From the NCBI RefSeq assembly GCF_016916835.1, contig NZ_JAFFIX010000017.1:62001-126000 (forward strand): DNA of 64,000 nucleotides, written 5' to 3'. The DNA comes from Actinacidiphila bryophytorum (GTDB taxonomy: Bacteria; Actinomycetota; Actinomycetes; Streptomycetales; Streptomycetaceae). This document shows positions 57,072 to 64,000 of the stretch, in pieces. The notes under the pieces are model-generated. The model was not told the DNA's origin and did not search any database. It saw nothing but the letters and a program-made list of their open reading frames with translations. Position numbers and translations under genes: made by a program. Position 1 is the stretch's first letter. The number at the start of each line of letters is the position of its first letter.

Positions 57072-57172
57072 CCGCAGCGGCCGGCACAGGACGGCTGAGA
57101 CCGCCCTACCGCGAGCGCGGCACCCGCCGACCTGCAAGAGTGGACAGCAGCGACCCCTGGGAGGTGTCCCCC

Positions 57173-57439
57173 GTGCAACAGCCCCACGACGCCAGTGCGG
57201 AGCAGGCCATACTCGGCCGCATCAGCAAGATGGTCGCCGACGAGAAGGCGCTCCGCGATCTGCTCGCCGACGCCGGACCGGAAGGTGCCGAAGAACGCGC
57301 GCGCCTGACCGCGCTGGAACACGAACTCGACCAGTGCTGGGACCTGCTGCGGCAGCGCCGCGCCCTGACAGAGGCGGGCGAGGACCCCGGCGGCGCCCGC
57401 GTCCGCCCCTCCTCGACGGTGGAGGGCTACCGGTCGTGA
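57173..57439 (+). CDS. DUF2630 protein
   Basis: An 88-residue helical protein (AILGRISKMVADEKALRDLL, then ARLTALEHELDQCWDLLRQR) matching the DUF2630 family of actinobacteria. GTG chosen for GGGAGG 8 nt upstream. Its stop overlaps the next start, so the two are coupled. Function unknown. Confidence 0.85.
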   Translation: MQQPHDASAEQAILGRISKMVADEKALRDLLADAGPEGAEERARLTALEHELDQCWDLLRQRRALTEAGEDPGGARVRPSSTVEGYRS

Positions 57440-57768
57440 CGAATCCCGGCGCACAAGGCGACGCCCCGGCGGTGACCGTCGCCGACGCCCCGCAGGCCCG
57501 GCGCTACGAGGCCATGGCCGGCGACGACCTGGCCGGTACGGCCGCGTACATCCGCACACCCGAGGTGATCGCCTTCATCCACACGGAAGTGGGCGACGCC
57601 TACGAGGGCCGCGGTATCGGCTCTGCACTGGCCCGTACCGCCCTGGACGACGCCCGCGCCCAGGGACTGCGGGTGCTGGCGATCTGCCCGTTCATCTCCG
57701 GCTGGATGGCCAGGCACCCCGAGTACGACGATCTGCAGTTCGTACCGGAGAGCAAGGTGAGCGACTGA
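57436..57768 (+). CDS. short GNAT-like N-acetyltransferase
   Basis: A 110-residue minimal GNAT domain. The acetyl-CoA loop is YEGRGIGSALARTALDDA, and the C-terminus reads AICPFISGWMARHPEYDDL, typical of the YjdJ-type small acetyltransferases. It overlaps the DUF2630 gene by 4 bp. Acceptor unknown. Confidence 0.87.
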   Translation: MTNPGAQGDAPAVTVADAPQARRYEAMAGDDLAGTAAYIRTPEVIAFIHTEVGDAYEGRGIGSALARTALDDARAQGLRVLAICPFISGWMARHPEYDDLQFVPESKVSD

Positions 57769-57877
57769 TAACCGGCGCATCCGCGCGCGGCGCCACCTGA
57801 CCGCGCAGGCCCCACTCGGCACCGTGATGTCGTTTTCTCGCCAGACCGGCACCGTGACGAGGAGCGATGCTGGTGAG

Positions 57878-59377
57878 GTGCATACGGACTTCGACGCCTG
57901 CGTACGCGCCGTCCAGTCGAAGGACGCCCGCTTCGACGGGTGGTTCTTCACGGCGGTGCTGACCACCCGCATCTACTGCCGGCCGAGCTGCCCGGCGGCG
58001 CCCCCGAAGGTCGAGAACATGACCTTCTACCCGAGCGCCGCCGCGGCCCAGCAAGCCGGCTTCCGCGCGTGCAAGAGATGCCGCCCCGACGCCAGCCCCG
58101 GCTCACCGCAGTGGAACGAGCGCGCCGACATGGTCGCCCGCGCCATGCGGCTGATCGCCGACGGCGTGGTGGACCGCGACGGCGTTCCCGGGCTCGCCTC
58201 CCGGCTCGGCTACAGCGCCCGCCAGGTGGAGCGCCAACTGCTCGCGGAACTCGGCGCGGGACCCCTCGCCCTGGCCCGCGCCCAGCGCGCCCAGACCGCC
58301 CGGCTGCTCATCGAGACCACCACCATGCCCATGGGCGAGATCGCCTTCGCGGCGGGCTTCTCCAGTATCCGCACCTTCAACGGCACGGTTCGCGAGGTCT
58401 TCGCCCTGGCGCCCGGCGAACTGCGCGCACGTGAGGCCAAGGGCCGCCCCGCGGCCACCGCCGGCTCCATCGCGCTGCGCCTGCCCTTCCGCAGGCCGCT
58501 CACCCCGGACAACCTGTTCGGCCACCTCGCTGCGACCGCGGTCCCCGGCGTCGAGGAGTGGCGCGCGGGCGCCTACCGCCGCACCCTGCGGCTGCCCCAC
58601 GGACCCGGCATCGTCGAGTTGCGGCCGGAGGCCGACCACATCGGGTGCCGGCTCTGGCTGACCGACTGGCGCGACCTTGCGCAGGCGATCAGCCGCTGCC
58701 GCCGCCTGCTCGACCTGGACGCCGACCCGCTCGCGGTGGACGCACTGCTGTCCGCCGACCCGGTGCTGGCGCCCCTGGTGGCCAAGTCACCGGGCCGGCG
58801 GGTGCCGCGGGTCACCGACGGCCCCGAGTTCGCCGTCCGCGCGGTACTCGGGCAGCAGATCTCGACGGCAGCGGCCCGTACCCACGCCGGTCGCCTGGTG
58901 AAGGCCTACGGCGAGCCCGTCGACGACCCGGCAGGCGGCCTCACCCACCTTTTCCCGTCGCCGGCCGCGCTGGCCGCCCACGACCCGGCGGAGCTGGCGA
59001 TGCCGCAGACCCGCAGGAACACCCTGGCCGCCCTGCTGGACGCCCTGGACAGCGGCGACCTCGACCTGGACGTCGGCAGTGACTGGCAGCGCGCACGGGC
59101 GCAGCTGGAGGCGCTGCCGGGCTTCGGGCCGTGGACGGTCGAGACGATCGCCATGCGGGCGCTCGGCGACCCCGACGCGTTCCTGCCCACCGACCTGGGC
59201 GTGCGCTACGCCGCCCGCGACCTCGGCCTGCCCGGCACACCCGCGGCCCTGACCCGGCATGCGGCGGCCTGGCAGCCGTGGCGTGCCTATGCGACGCAAT
59301 ACCTGTGGGCGACGGGCGATCATCCGATCAACGTCCTGCCCACCGATCACCCTCAACCGGAAGGCGCTTCCCGATGA
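57878..59377 (+). CDS. AdaA-AlkA fusion: phosphotriester-repair regulator and 3-methyladenine DNA glycosylase
   Basis: A 499-residue fusion. Residues 1-85 are the Ada N-terminal zinc domain (VLTTRIYCRPSCPA and CKRCRPDASP), which takes methyl groups from phosphotriesters. Residues about 90-180 are an AraC HTH (GYSARQVERQLLAELG, FAAGFSSIRTFNGTVREV). Residues about 200-490 are an AlkA glycosylase with helix-hairpin-helix LPGFGPWTVETIAMRALGD and the catalytic Asp in FLPTDLG. The start GTG gives the usual HTDFDACVRAVQSKDARFDG beginning; earlier in-frame starts exist. Overlaps ogt by 4 bp: an alkylation-repair operon, probably self-activated. Confidence 0.93.
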   Translation: MHTDFDACVRAVQSKDARFDGWFFTAVLTTRIYCRPSCPAAPPKVENMTFYPSAAAAQQAGFRACKRCRPDASPGSPQWNERADMVARAMRLIADGVVDRDGVPGLASRLGYSARQVERQLLAELGAGPLALARAQRAQTARLLIETTTMPMGEIAFAAGFSSIRTFNGTVREVFALAPGELRAREAKGRPAATAGSIALRLPFRRPLTPDNLFGHLAATAVPGVEEWRAGAYRRTLRLPHGPGIVELRPEADHIGCRLWLTDWRDLAQAISRCRRLLDLDADPLAVDALLSADPVLAPLVAKSPGRRVPRVTDGPEFAVRAVLGQQISTAAARTHAGRLVKAYGEPVDDPAGGLTHLFPSPAALAAHDPAELAMPQTRRNTLAALLDALDSGDLDLDVGSDWQRARAQLEALPGFGPWTVETIAMRALGDPDAFLPTDLGVRYAARDLGLPGTPAALTRHAAAWQPWRAYATQYLWATGDHPINVLPTDHPQPEGASR

Positions 59378-59919
59378 CGACGACGGCTCGCACGGCCACG
59401 GCTGCGACCGGCACCGCATCCGCTCACACGATCGTGGACAGTCCGCTCGGCCCGCTCACCCTGGTCACCCGCGAGGGCGGTCTCGCGGGCCTGTACATGA
59501 CCCAGCAGCGGCACCTGCCGCCGCAGGAGACCTTCGGCCCGCGGGTCGCCGTCACCGACATCCCGGTCCTGGCCCGTACCGCTGAGCAGATGACTGCGTA
59601 CTTCACCGGCGACATCACCGACTTCGATATCGACTTGTCGACATCGGGCACGCCCTTCCAGCGCCGGGTCTGGACTGCGCTGTGCGACATCCCGTACGGC
59701 GAGACGGTCTCCTACGGCGAACTCGCCGCGGCCCTCGGCCGGCCCACCGCCTCCCGGGCAGTGGGCCTGGCCAACGGCAAGAACCCGATCAGCATCGTCG
59801 TCCCCTGCCACCGCGTGGTCGGCGCCGACGGCAGCATGACCGGCTACGGCGGCGGCCTGGAGCGCAAGCGCTGGCTGCTGAGCTTCGAAAGCCGCGTCCA
59901 GCAGCCGTTCCTGACCTGA
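59374..59919 (+). CDS. ogt: methylated-DNA--protein-cysteine methyltransferase
   Basis: A 181-residue O6-alkylguanine repair protein. The suicide Cys is in ISIVVPCHRVVGADG; the helix-turn-helix segment GETVSYGELAAALGRPTASR precedes it, and YGGGLERKRWLLSFE follows. It removes alkyl groups from O6-guanine and is consumed. ATG overlaps the Ada-AlkA stop (ATGA), so both are made together. Confidence 0.95.
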   Translation: MTTTARTATAATGTASAHTIVDSPLGPLTLVTREGGLAGLYMTQQRHLPPQETFGPRVAVTDIPVLARTAEQMTAYFTGDITDFDIDLSTSGTPFQRRVWTALCDIPYGETVSYGELAAALGRPTASRAVGLANGKNPISIVVPCHRVVGADGSMTGYGGGLERKRWLLSFESRVQQPFLT

Positions 59920-59948
59920 CTTCAGGCCAGGAAGCCGTCACCCGACCG

Positions 59949-59973
59949 GCGGGGCGTCAACCCGACGCCCCGC
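59949..59973. terminator. terminator between ogt and the YfhO gene
   Basis: A perfect 10-bp stem (GCGGGGCGTC / GACGCCCCGC) with loop AACCC between convergent genes. Confidence 0.8.
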
Positions 59974-59976
59974 AGC

Positions 59977-62625
59977 TCACCCCTCGGCGAGCGCGGCACT
60001 CACCGGTTCGGGTGACGCGCCAAGCCCGCTGCCACCGTCGCCGCCACCGTTCGCCGCCCCACCCGAACGCCGTCGCCGCCACCAGCCGTAACCGGCCAGT
60101 GCGACCACTCCGAGCAGCGACACCCCGGCAACGGCTTCGCCCTTGTGCAGCCCGGGCGGGGTGAAGGTGCAGGAGATGGAGGTGGCGCTGCCGTCGGCCG
60201 GCAGCGGCACGGCCAGCAGGCCCAGATACGGACGGCCAGGGTGAACCGCGCCGTTACCCGCCGAGCACTGCCAGCCGCTGATGGCCGGCGCGGCGACGAC
60301 CGCGAACCCGCGCGAACCCCGCGGCAATTGCGCCGAGAGCCCGTCGTCGGTCACCTGCTCGGAGGTCGCGGCGGTCGCGGCGATCTGCTGCTCCGCTGCC
60401 GCGAGCTTCCCCATGTTCAGGCAGCCGACGGCGTCGGTACGGAAGGCACCGCTCTCCAGAACCCGCATCGACAGCGGCACATGGCCGTCAGCCGGCGCGT
60501 CACCCACATGCTCAACGGCGGCCCGCCGCGACGTCGGGCGTCCGGTGAATCGGATCTTCGGACCGACGGGCACCTGCACATGGGCGTAGACGTCCGGCAT
60601 GTACAGATAGACCTGGTCGCCGGCCGGGCAGACGGCGTCGAGCTTGTACGTGCTCCGCTTGGGGTCCTCGTAGCCGCCGATCATGTGCAGGCGGCCGTCG
60701 GCGTCCGGTGTGATGAGCTTCCCGTTGCCGTCATGCAGGGTGATCGGCCCGGGGGCGTCGTAGACGGTGTGGCCGAGCAGCAGTTCCTGGTTGCTGTACG
60801 GGGAGTCGCCGTAGCCGACGGCGGGCTTGTCGGGGTGCACGGTGACCAGCGGCGGCACCTGCTGCCGGGTGATGGTCGACGGGACCTTCGTCGGCGGGTT
60901 GCTCGGCTCGTGCGGGTCGAGCGGCTGGTGCGACCGCGCACCGACGGAGAAGATCACGTCGGTGACCGGGCTGTCGAGGCTCTGCAGCGCCCGGCCGTGC
61001 GAGGTCCACCCACCGCCGAGCTTGGTCAGCGTACGGGCCCAGACGTCGGGCGTCAGGCTGCTGTAGTAAGAGGCGCCCTGCCCGCCCACCATCAACGGGT
61101 CGTTGTTGACGGTCTGCTCGCGGCCGGGGTCGGTGCGGTACGTCGGCCAGTTGTCGGCCGATGCTATTGCCGCGACTTGCGAGTTCTCACGCTTGCCCCA
61201 CGGGGCGTAGTCGTCGAGCCCCTCGATGCGCTTGCGATCGGTCCAGGCGTTGGTGAAGGCCGACTCGCCGACCTGCACCAGGAGCAGGGTGGCGACGGCG
61301 GCGATCACGAGCGCCCTACTGCGCCGCACCTCCGCGCGGCTGAGCAGCACGAACGCCCCGACCGCCAGCGCCAGGCCGACGACGAGCATCGGGTAGGTCC
61401 CGGGGCTGGCCACGTTGTCGTCCGCGCCGACCGCTGCGATCACCGCGACGACACCCATGACGGCTGCGCCCCAGCCGAGTTGGCGTAGCTTCGGCAAACC
61501 GTGCGCAAGGCCGAGCCATGCCGCAATGATCATCACACCACTGAGCACGAATGTCTGCCGGAAGGAACTGCCGTTGGGCGTGGCGAACGCATGCCATGCC
61601 AGGTGCGTCGGCTTCCACTGCATCGACAGTGTCACCGCCAGCACAAGACCGGTCCACACCGTGCGCGTACGCCGCGGCACATCCGGGTGGAAGGGCAGCA
61701 CGAAGGCAAGCAGCAGGGCGGCGGAATCGAGGTACACAGCGGGCGTCGAGAAGGTGTAGGTGCCCGGCAGCAGCCGCTGGAAGACATCGGCCCAGGAAGA
61801 CGGCCGGAACTCCGCGTCCGCGCCCGGGTAGGCGAGCCCGGTGCCCTTGACGATCGTCAGCAGCAGCGGCGCGGTCAACCCGATGCCCAGCACCATGGAG
61901 CGCGATGCGCGGCCGATGGGGGTCAGCCAGTGCCGCCGGGTGGCATCCGGCTCCATCAGCAGCAGGGCGATCAGCACCAGGGCCGAGCCGAGCGTAGCCA
62001 TGTAGGCGATGTAGAAGTTCGCCGTCCAGCCGAGCGCGACCACCGCGATGGACAGGAAGGGTCGCCGCCCTGTCCGCGCCCATTCCACCACCATGCAGAA
62101 GAGCGGGAAGGCGATGAGGCCGTCCAGCCACATGGTGTTGTACGACGCCGTGGCGACCGTCCAGCCGCACATGGCGTACGACGCACCGAGCAGCCCAGCG
62201 GCCCACCAGCGCCCGCCGCGCAGCGTCAGCAGCAGGCAGGCCATGGCCGCGGCCGCCGCACCGATCTTCAGCACGGTGATGAAGTAGACCGCCAGGTCGA
62301 TCCGGTCCCGCGGGAAGATCGCGACCAGCAGGGCGAACGGGCTGGAGACGTACGTGCCCAGGTCCGGCAGGAAGCTGGTGCCGTAACCGGACTGCCAGTT
62401 CAGCAGCAGTCCACCGTCGGCCTTGCCGTGCAGCAGGTCCCACAGGTGCGCATGGAAGGGGATGAACTGGTTGCCGAGGTCATTGACGCTGCGGGTGTGC
62501 TTCCCGAACGGGTAGTTGCCGGCGAATGCGTCACCGACGCAGAAGGCCAGCACCGCGGAGAAGGCGCTGAGCGCCGCGGCCCGCAAGCGGTTGGCGGCGC
62601 CGAGGGGGATTTGCGGAACTGCCAT
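59977..62625 (-). CDS. YfhO-family polytopic membrane protein
   Basis: An 882-residue protein with about a dozen hydrophobic segments in the first 470 residues (for example LSAFSAVLAFCVGDAFA, FPLFCMVVEWA), a large extracytoplasmic domain of about 360 residues, and a final helix near the C-terminus (VAGVSLLGVVALAGYGWW). This is the YfhO plan, related to GT-C-type glycosyltransferases implicated in modifying cell-surface polymers. The acidic/Asn-rich first loop (SVNDLGNQFIPFHAHLWDLL) is typical. ATG with GGGGGA about 9 nt upstream; a GTG at 62649 is an alternative. Substrate unknown. Confidence 0.87.
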   Translation of the reverse strand: MAVPQIPLGAANRLRAAALSAFSAVLAFCVGDAFAGNYPFGKHTRSVNDLGNQFIPFHAHLWDLLHGKADGGLLLNWQSGYGTSFLPDLGTYVSSPFALLVAIFPRDRIDLAVYFITVLKIGAAAAAMACLLLTLRGGRWWAAGLLGASYAMCGWTVATASYNTMWLDGLIAFPLFCMVVEWARTGRRPFLSIAVVALGWTANFYIAYMATLGSALVLIALLLMEPDATRRHWLTPIGRASRSMVLGIGLTAPLLLTIVKGTGLAYPGADAEFRPSSWADVFQRLLPGTYTFSTPAVYLDSAALLLAFVLPFHPDVPRRTRTVWTGLVLAVTLSMQWKPTHLAWHAFATPNGSSFRQTFVLSGVMIIAAWLGLAHGLPKLRQLGWGAAVMGVVAVIAAVGADDNVASPGTYPMLVVGLALAVGAFVLLSRAEVRRSRALVIAAVATLLLVQVGESAFTNAWTDRKRIEGLDDYAPWGKRENSQVAAIASADNWPTYRTDPGREQTVNNDPLMVGGQGASYYSSLTPDVWARTLTKLGGGWTSHGRALQSLDSPVTDVIFSVGARSHQPLDPHEPSNPPTKVPSTITRQQVPPLVTVHPDKPAVGYGDSPYSNQELLLGHTVYDAPGPITLHDGNGKLITPDADGRLHMIGGYEDPKRSTYKLDAVCPAGDQVYLYMPDVYAHVQVPVGPKIRFTGRPTSRRAAVEHVGDAPADGHVPLSMRVLESGAFRTDAVGCLNMGKLAAAEQQIAATAATSEQVTDDGLSAQLPRGSRGFAVVAAPAISGWQCSAGNGAVHPGRPYLGLLAVPLPADGSATSISCTFTPPGLHKGEAVAGVSLLGVVALAGYGWWRRRRSGGAANGGGDGGSGLGASPEPVSAALAEG

Positions 62626-62733
62626 CGGTCGGTATCCCCCACTGCGCACGAGCCTGGTGATGTCGCCAGATCGTAGGCAGGTACGCCCATCGGAAGGATT
62701 GCGGCCATCGGGCGATCAGGTGAACAAGGAGCA

Positions 62734-62777
62734 CCCTGCCGGTGGTCCGCACACGGGGTGCGAACCACTCGGCAGGG
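62734..62777. terminator. terminator after the MMPL gene
   Basis: CCCTGCCGGTGGT and ACCACTCGGCAGGG arms pair with a single bulge. It lies just downstream of the leftward MMPL gene; the adjacent perfect palindrome CTCACCCGTACGGGTGAG (62780-62797) could add a second stem. Confidence 0.7.
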
Positions 62778-62804
62778 CACTCACCCGTACGGGTGAGGTA
62801 CGGG

Positions 62805-64000
62805 CTAGACCACCGCCGGCTCCGGCTCGGGCTCGACAGCCGACTGCGGCTGGGCGGCGAGGTTCTTGCGCAGCTGCTCGCCCTCCACGTCGACGTTGGG
62901 CAGTACGCGGTCCAGACGTCGCGGCAGCCACCACGCGGCACGCCCGAGCAGTGCGAGCACCGCCGGCACGATGGTCATACGAACGATGAACGCGTCGAAT
63001 GCCACCGCAATGGCCAAGCCGAAGCCCATCATCTTGATCATCGATTCGGACGATCCGATGAACCCGGCAAAGACGCTGATCATGATGACCGCCGCCGCCG
63101 ACACCACCCGCGCGCCATGGGTGAATCCCGTGACGACCGCCTGCCCAGGACTCTCGCCGTGGACATAGGCCTCGCGCATTCGGGTGACGAGGAAGACTTC
63201 GTAGTCCATGGCCAGGCCGAACACCACGCCGATCATGAAGATCGGCATCATGCTCATGATCGGCCCGGTCTGCTCCACCCCGAGCAACCCTGCCAGCCAG
63301 CCCCACTGGAAGACCGCCACCACCGCACCGAGCGCAGCAAGCACCGACAGCAGGAAGCCGAGCGCCGCCTTGAGGGGCACCAGCACCGAGCGGAACACGA
63401 TCATCAGCAGCAGGAAGGCCAGGCCGACGACCAGCGCCAGATAGGGCACCAGCGCGTCGTTGAGCCGCTGCGAGACGTCGATGTTCATCGCGGTGGTGCC
63501 GGTCACCAGCACCTCGGCGCCGGTGGTTTTCGCGAACTCACCCGAATGGCCCCTGATGACATGCACCAGGTCCTCGGTCTGCGCGCTGCTCGGCTTGGAC
63601 ACCGGCACCACGCTCAGCGTCGCGGCGTCACCCTTGGGGTTGAACGCCGGCTCGGTCACCGTCTTGACGTCCGCGAATCCGGAGATCGTCTTCTTGACCT
63701 CCTGTGCCGCCGCCTTGGGGTTGTCGCTGTGCGCACCGTCGACCACGATCATGAGCGGTCCGTTGAAGCCCGCCCCGAAGCCGTCGGAGAGCATGTCGTA
63801 GGCCTTGCGCTGGGTGGTGCTCACCGGCTGCGAGCCGTCGTCGGGCAGCCCCAGCTGCATGCCGCTCATCGGGATGGCCGCAAGCCCCAGCGCGACCACT
63901 CCTGCCACCAGGAACGGAACGCGCCGCCGCACCACCAACCGCGCCCAGCGCGTCCCCATGTTCGGCTTGCCGTCGGCGACCGCCCGCCCCTTGCGCACCT
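62805..64000 (-). CDS. MMPL-family transporter, C-terminal part
   Basis: An RND-superfamily lipid/drug exporter cut by the right window edge; the visible 398 codons cover roughly the second half of a typical 700-750-residue protein. They include one helix (VPFLVAGVVALGLAAI), a periplasmic loop, a cluster of five to six helices (YLALVVGLAFLLLMIVF, PIFMIGVVFGLAMDYEVFLV) and a cytosolic tail. The motif GLAMDYEVFLVTRMREAY is diagnostic, with the Asp-Tyr pair used for proton coupling. The true start lies beyond the window. Confidence 0.92.
   Translation of the reverse strand, partial: VRKGRAVADGKPNMGTRWARLVVRRRVPFLVAGVVALGLAAIPMSGMQLGLPDDGSQPVSTTQRKAYDMLSDGFGAGFNGPLMIVVDGAHSDNPKAAAQEVKKTISGFADVKTVTEPAFNPKGDAATLSVVPVSKPSSAQTEDLVHVIRGHSGEFAKTTGAEVLVTGTTAMNIDVSQRLNDALVPYLALVVGLAFLLLMIVFRSVLVPLKAALGFLLSVLAALGAVVAVFQWGWLAGLLGVEQTGPIMSMMPIFMIGVVFGLAMDYEVFLVTRMREAYVHGESPGQAVVTGFTHGARVVSAAAVIMISVFAGFIGSSESMIKMMGFGLAIAVAFDAFIVRMTIVPAVLALLGRAAWWLPRRLDRVLPNVDVEGEQLRKNLAAQPQSAVEPEPEPAVV

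Overview
The window looks like a chromosomal segment from a Streptomyces-type actinomycete (Streptomycetaceae). Codon third positions are strongly G/C, GTG starts and 4-bp ATGA overlaps are common, and several family-typical modules are present: a conservon (cvnABCD plus two P450s), a CebR-type cellulase operator, an Rpf-type muralytic factor, a tricorn protease and an integrative conjugative element. From memory, the order galTEK / ispE / rsmA / rpf / tatD / rsmI / pmt / penicillin-binding protein resembles the galK-to-pmt neighbourhood of the S. coelicolor core chromosome. I saw no rRNA, tRNA or CRISPR array.

Layout. Positions 1-17454 are core chromosome: a MarR regulator, two LuxR-type response regulators (one with a degenerate receiver), the galTEK operon, a PQQ-propeller membrane protein, an ABC-F ATPase, ispE-rsmA, an Rpf homologue, TatD, a small Cys-rich protein, rsmI, and the divergent protein O-mannosyltransferase gene pmt. 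Two intergenic gaps here (9.6-9.9 kb and 11.8-11.95 kb) are filled with copies of one GC-rich inverted repeat family.

Positions about 17.43-32.03 kb are an integrated AICE (actinomycete integrative and conjugative element) of about 14.6 kb. It is bounded by 90-bp near-identical copies of the 3' end of pmt, so the target is a protein gene rather than a tRNA. From left to right it carries: a terminator that now serves pmt; an atypical, lower-GC HTH/coiled-coil protein; a GntR-Nudix fusion resembling the Pif transfer-immunity protein of pSAM2; an XRE repressor; a 0.5-kb control region with twin palindromes; a transfer operon (small helical protein, PycTM/DUF5706-like membrane protein, DUF2637 SpdB-like protein, zinc protein, FtsK/TraB-like translocase); small membrane proteins; a primase-polymerase and DUF3631 ATPase replication pair (RepPP type); an iteron-rich large inverted repeat that is probably the origin; and xis and int next to the right att copy.

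Positions 32.0-42.6 kb return to host DNA: a penicillin-binding protein whose stop codon is the insertion site of a MITE-like element; a conservon with a CYP154-like and an ExxR-less CYP157-like P450; a secreted small protein with a clear promoter; and an SDR plus serine hydrolase pair. Positions 42.6-64 kb hold a CBM2-GH6 cellobiohydrolase under a CebR box, an FAD dehydrogenase, a GNAT, a tricorn protease, endonuclease V, an MT0933-like protein, a three-gene Baeyer-Villiger monooxygenase/hydrolase/SDR operon opposite a MerR regulator, DUF2630 plus a short GNAT, an AdaA-AlkA fusion with ogt, a YfhO-type membrane protein, and the C-terminal part of an MMPL transporter running off the right edge.
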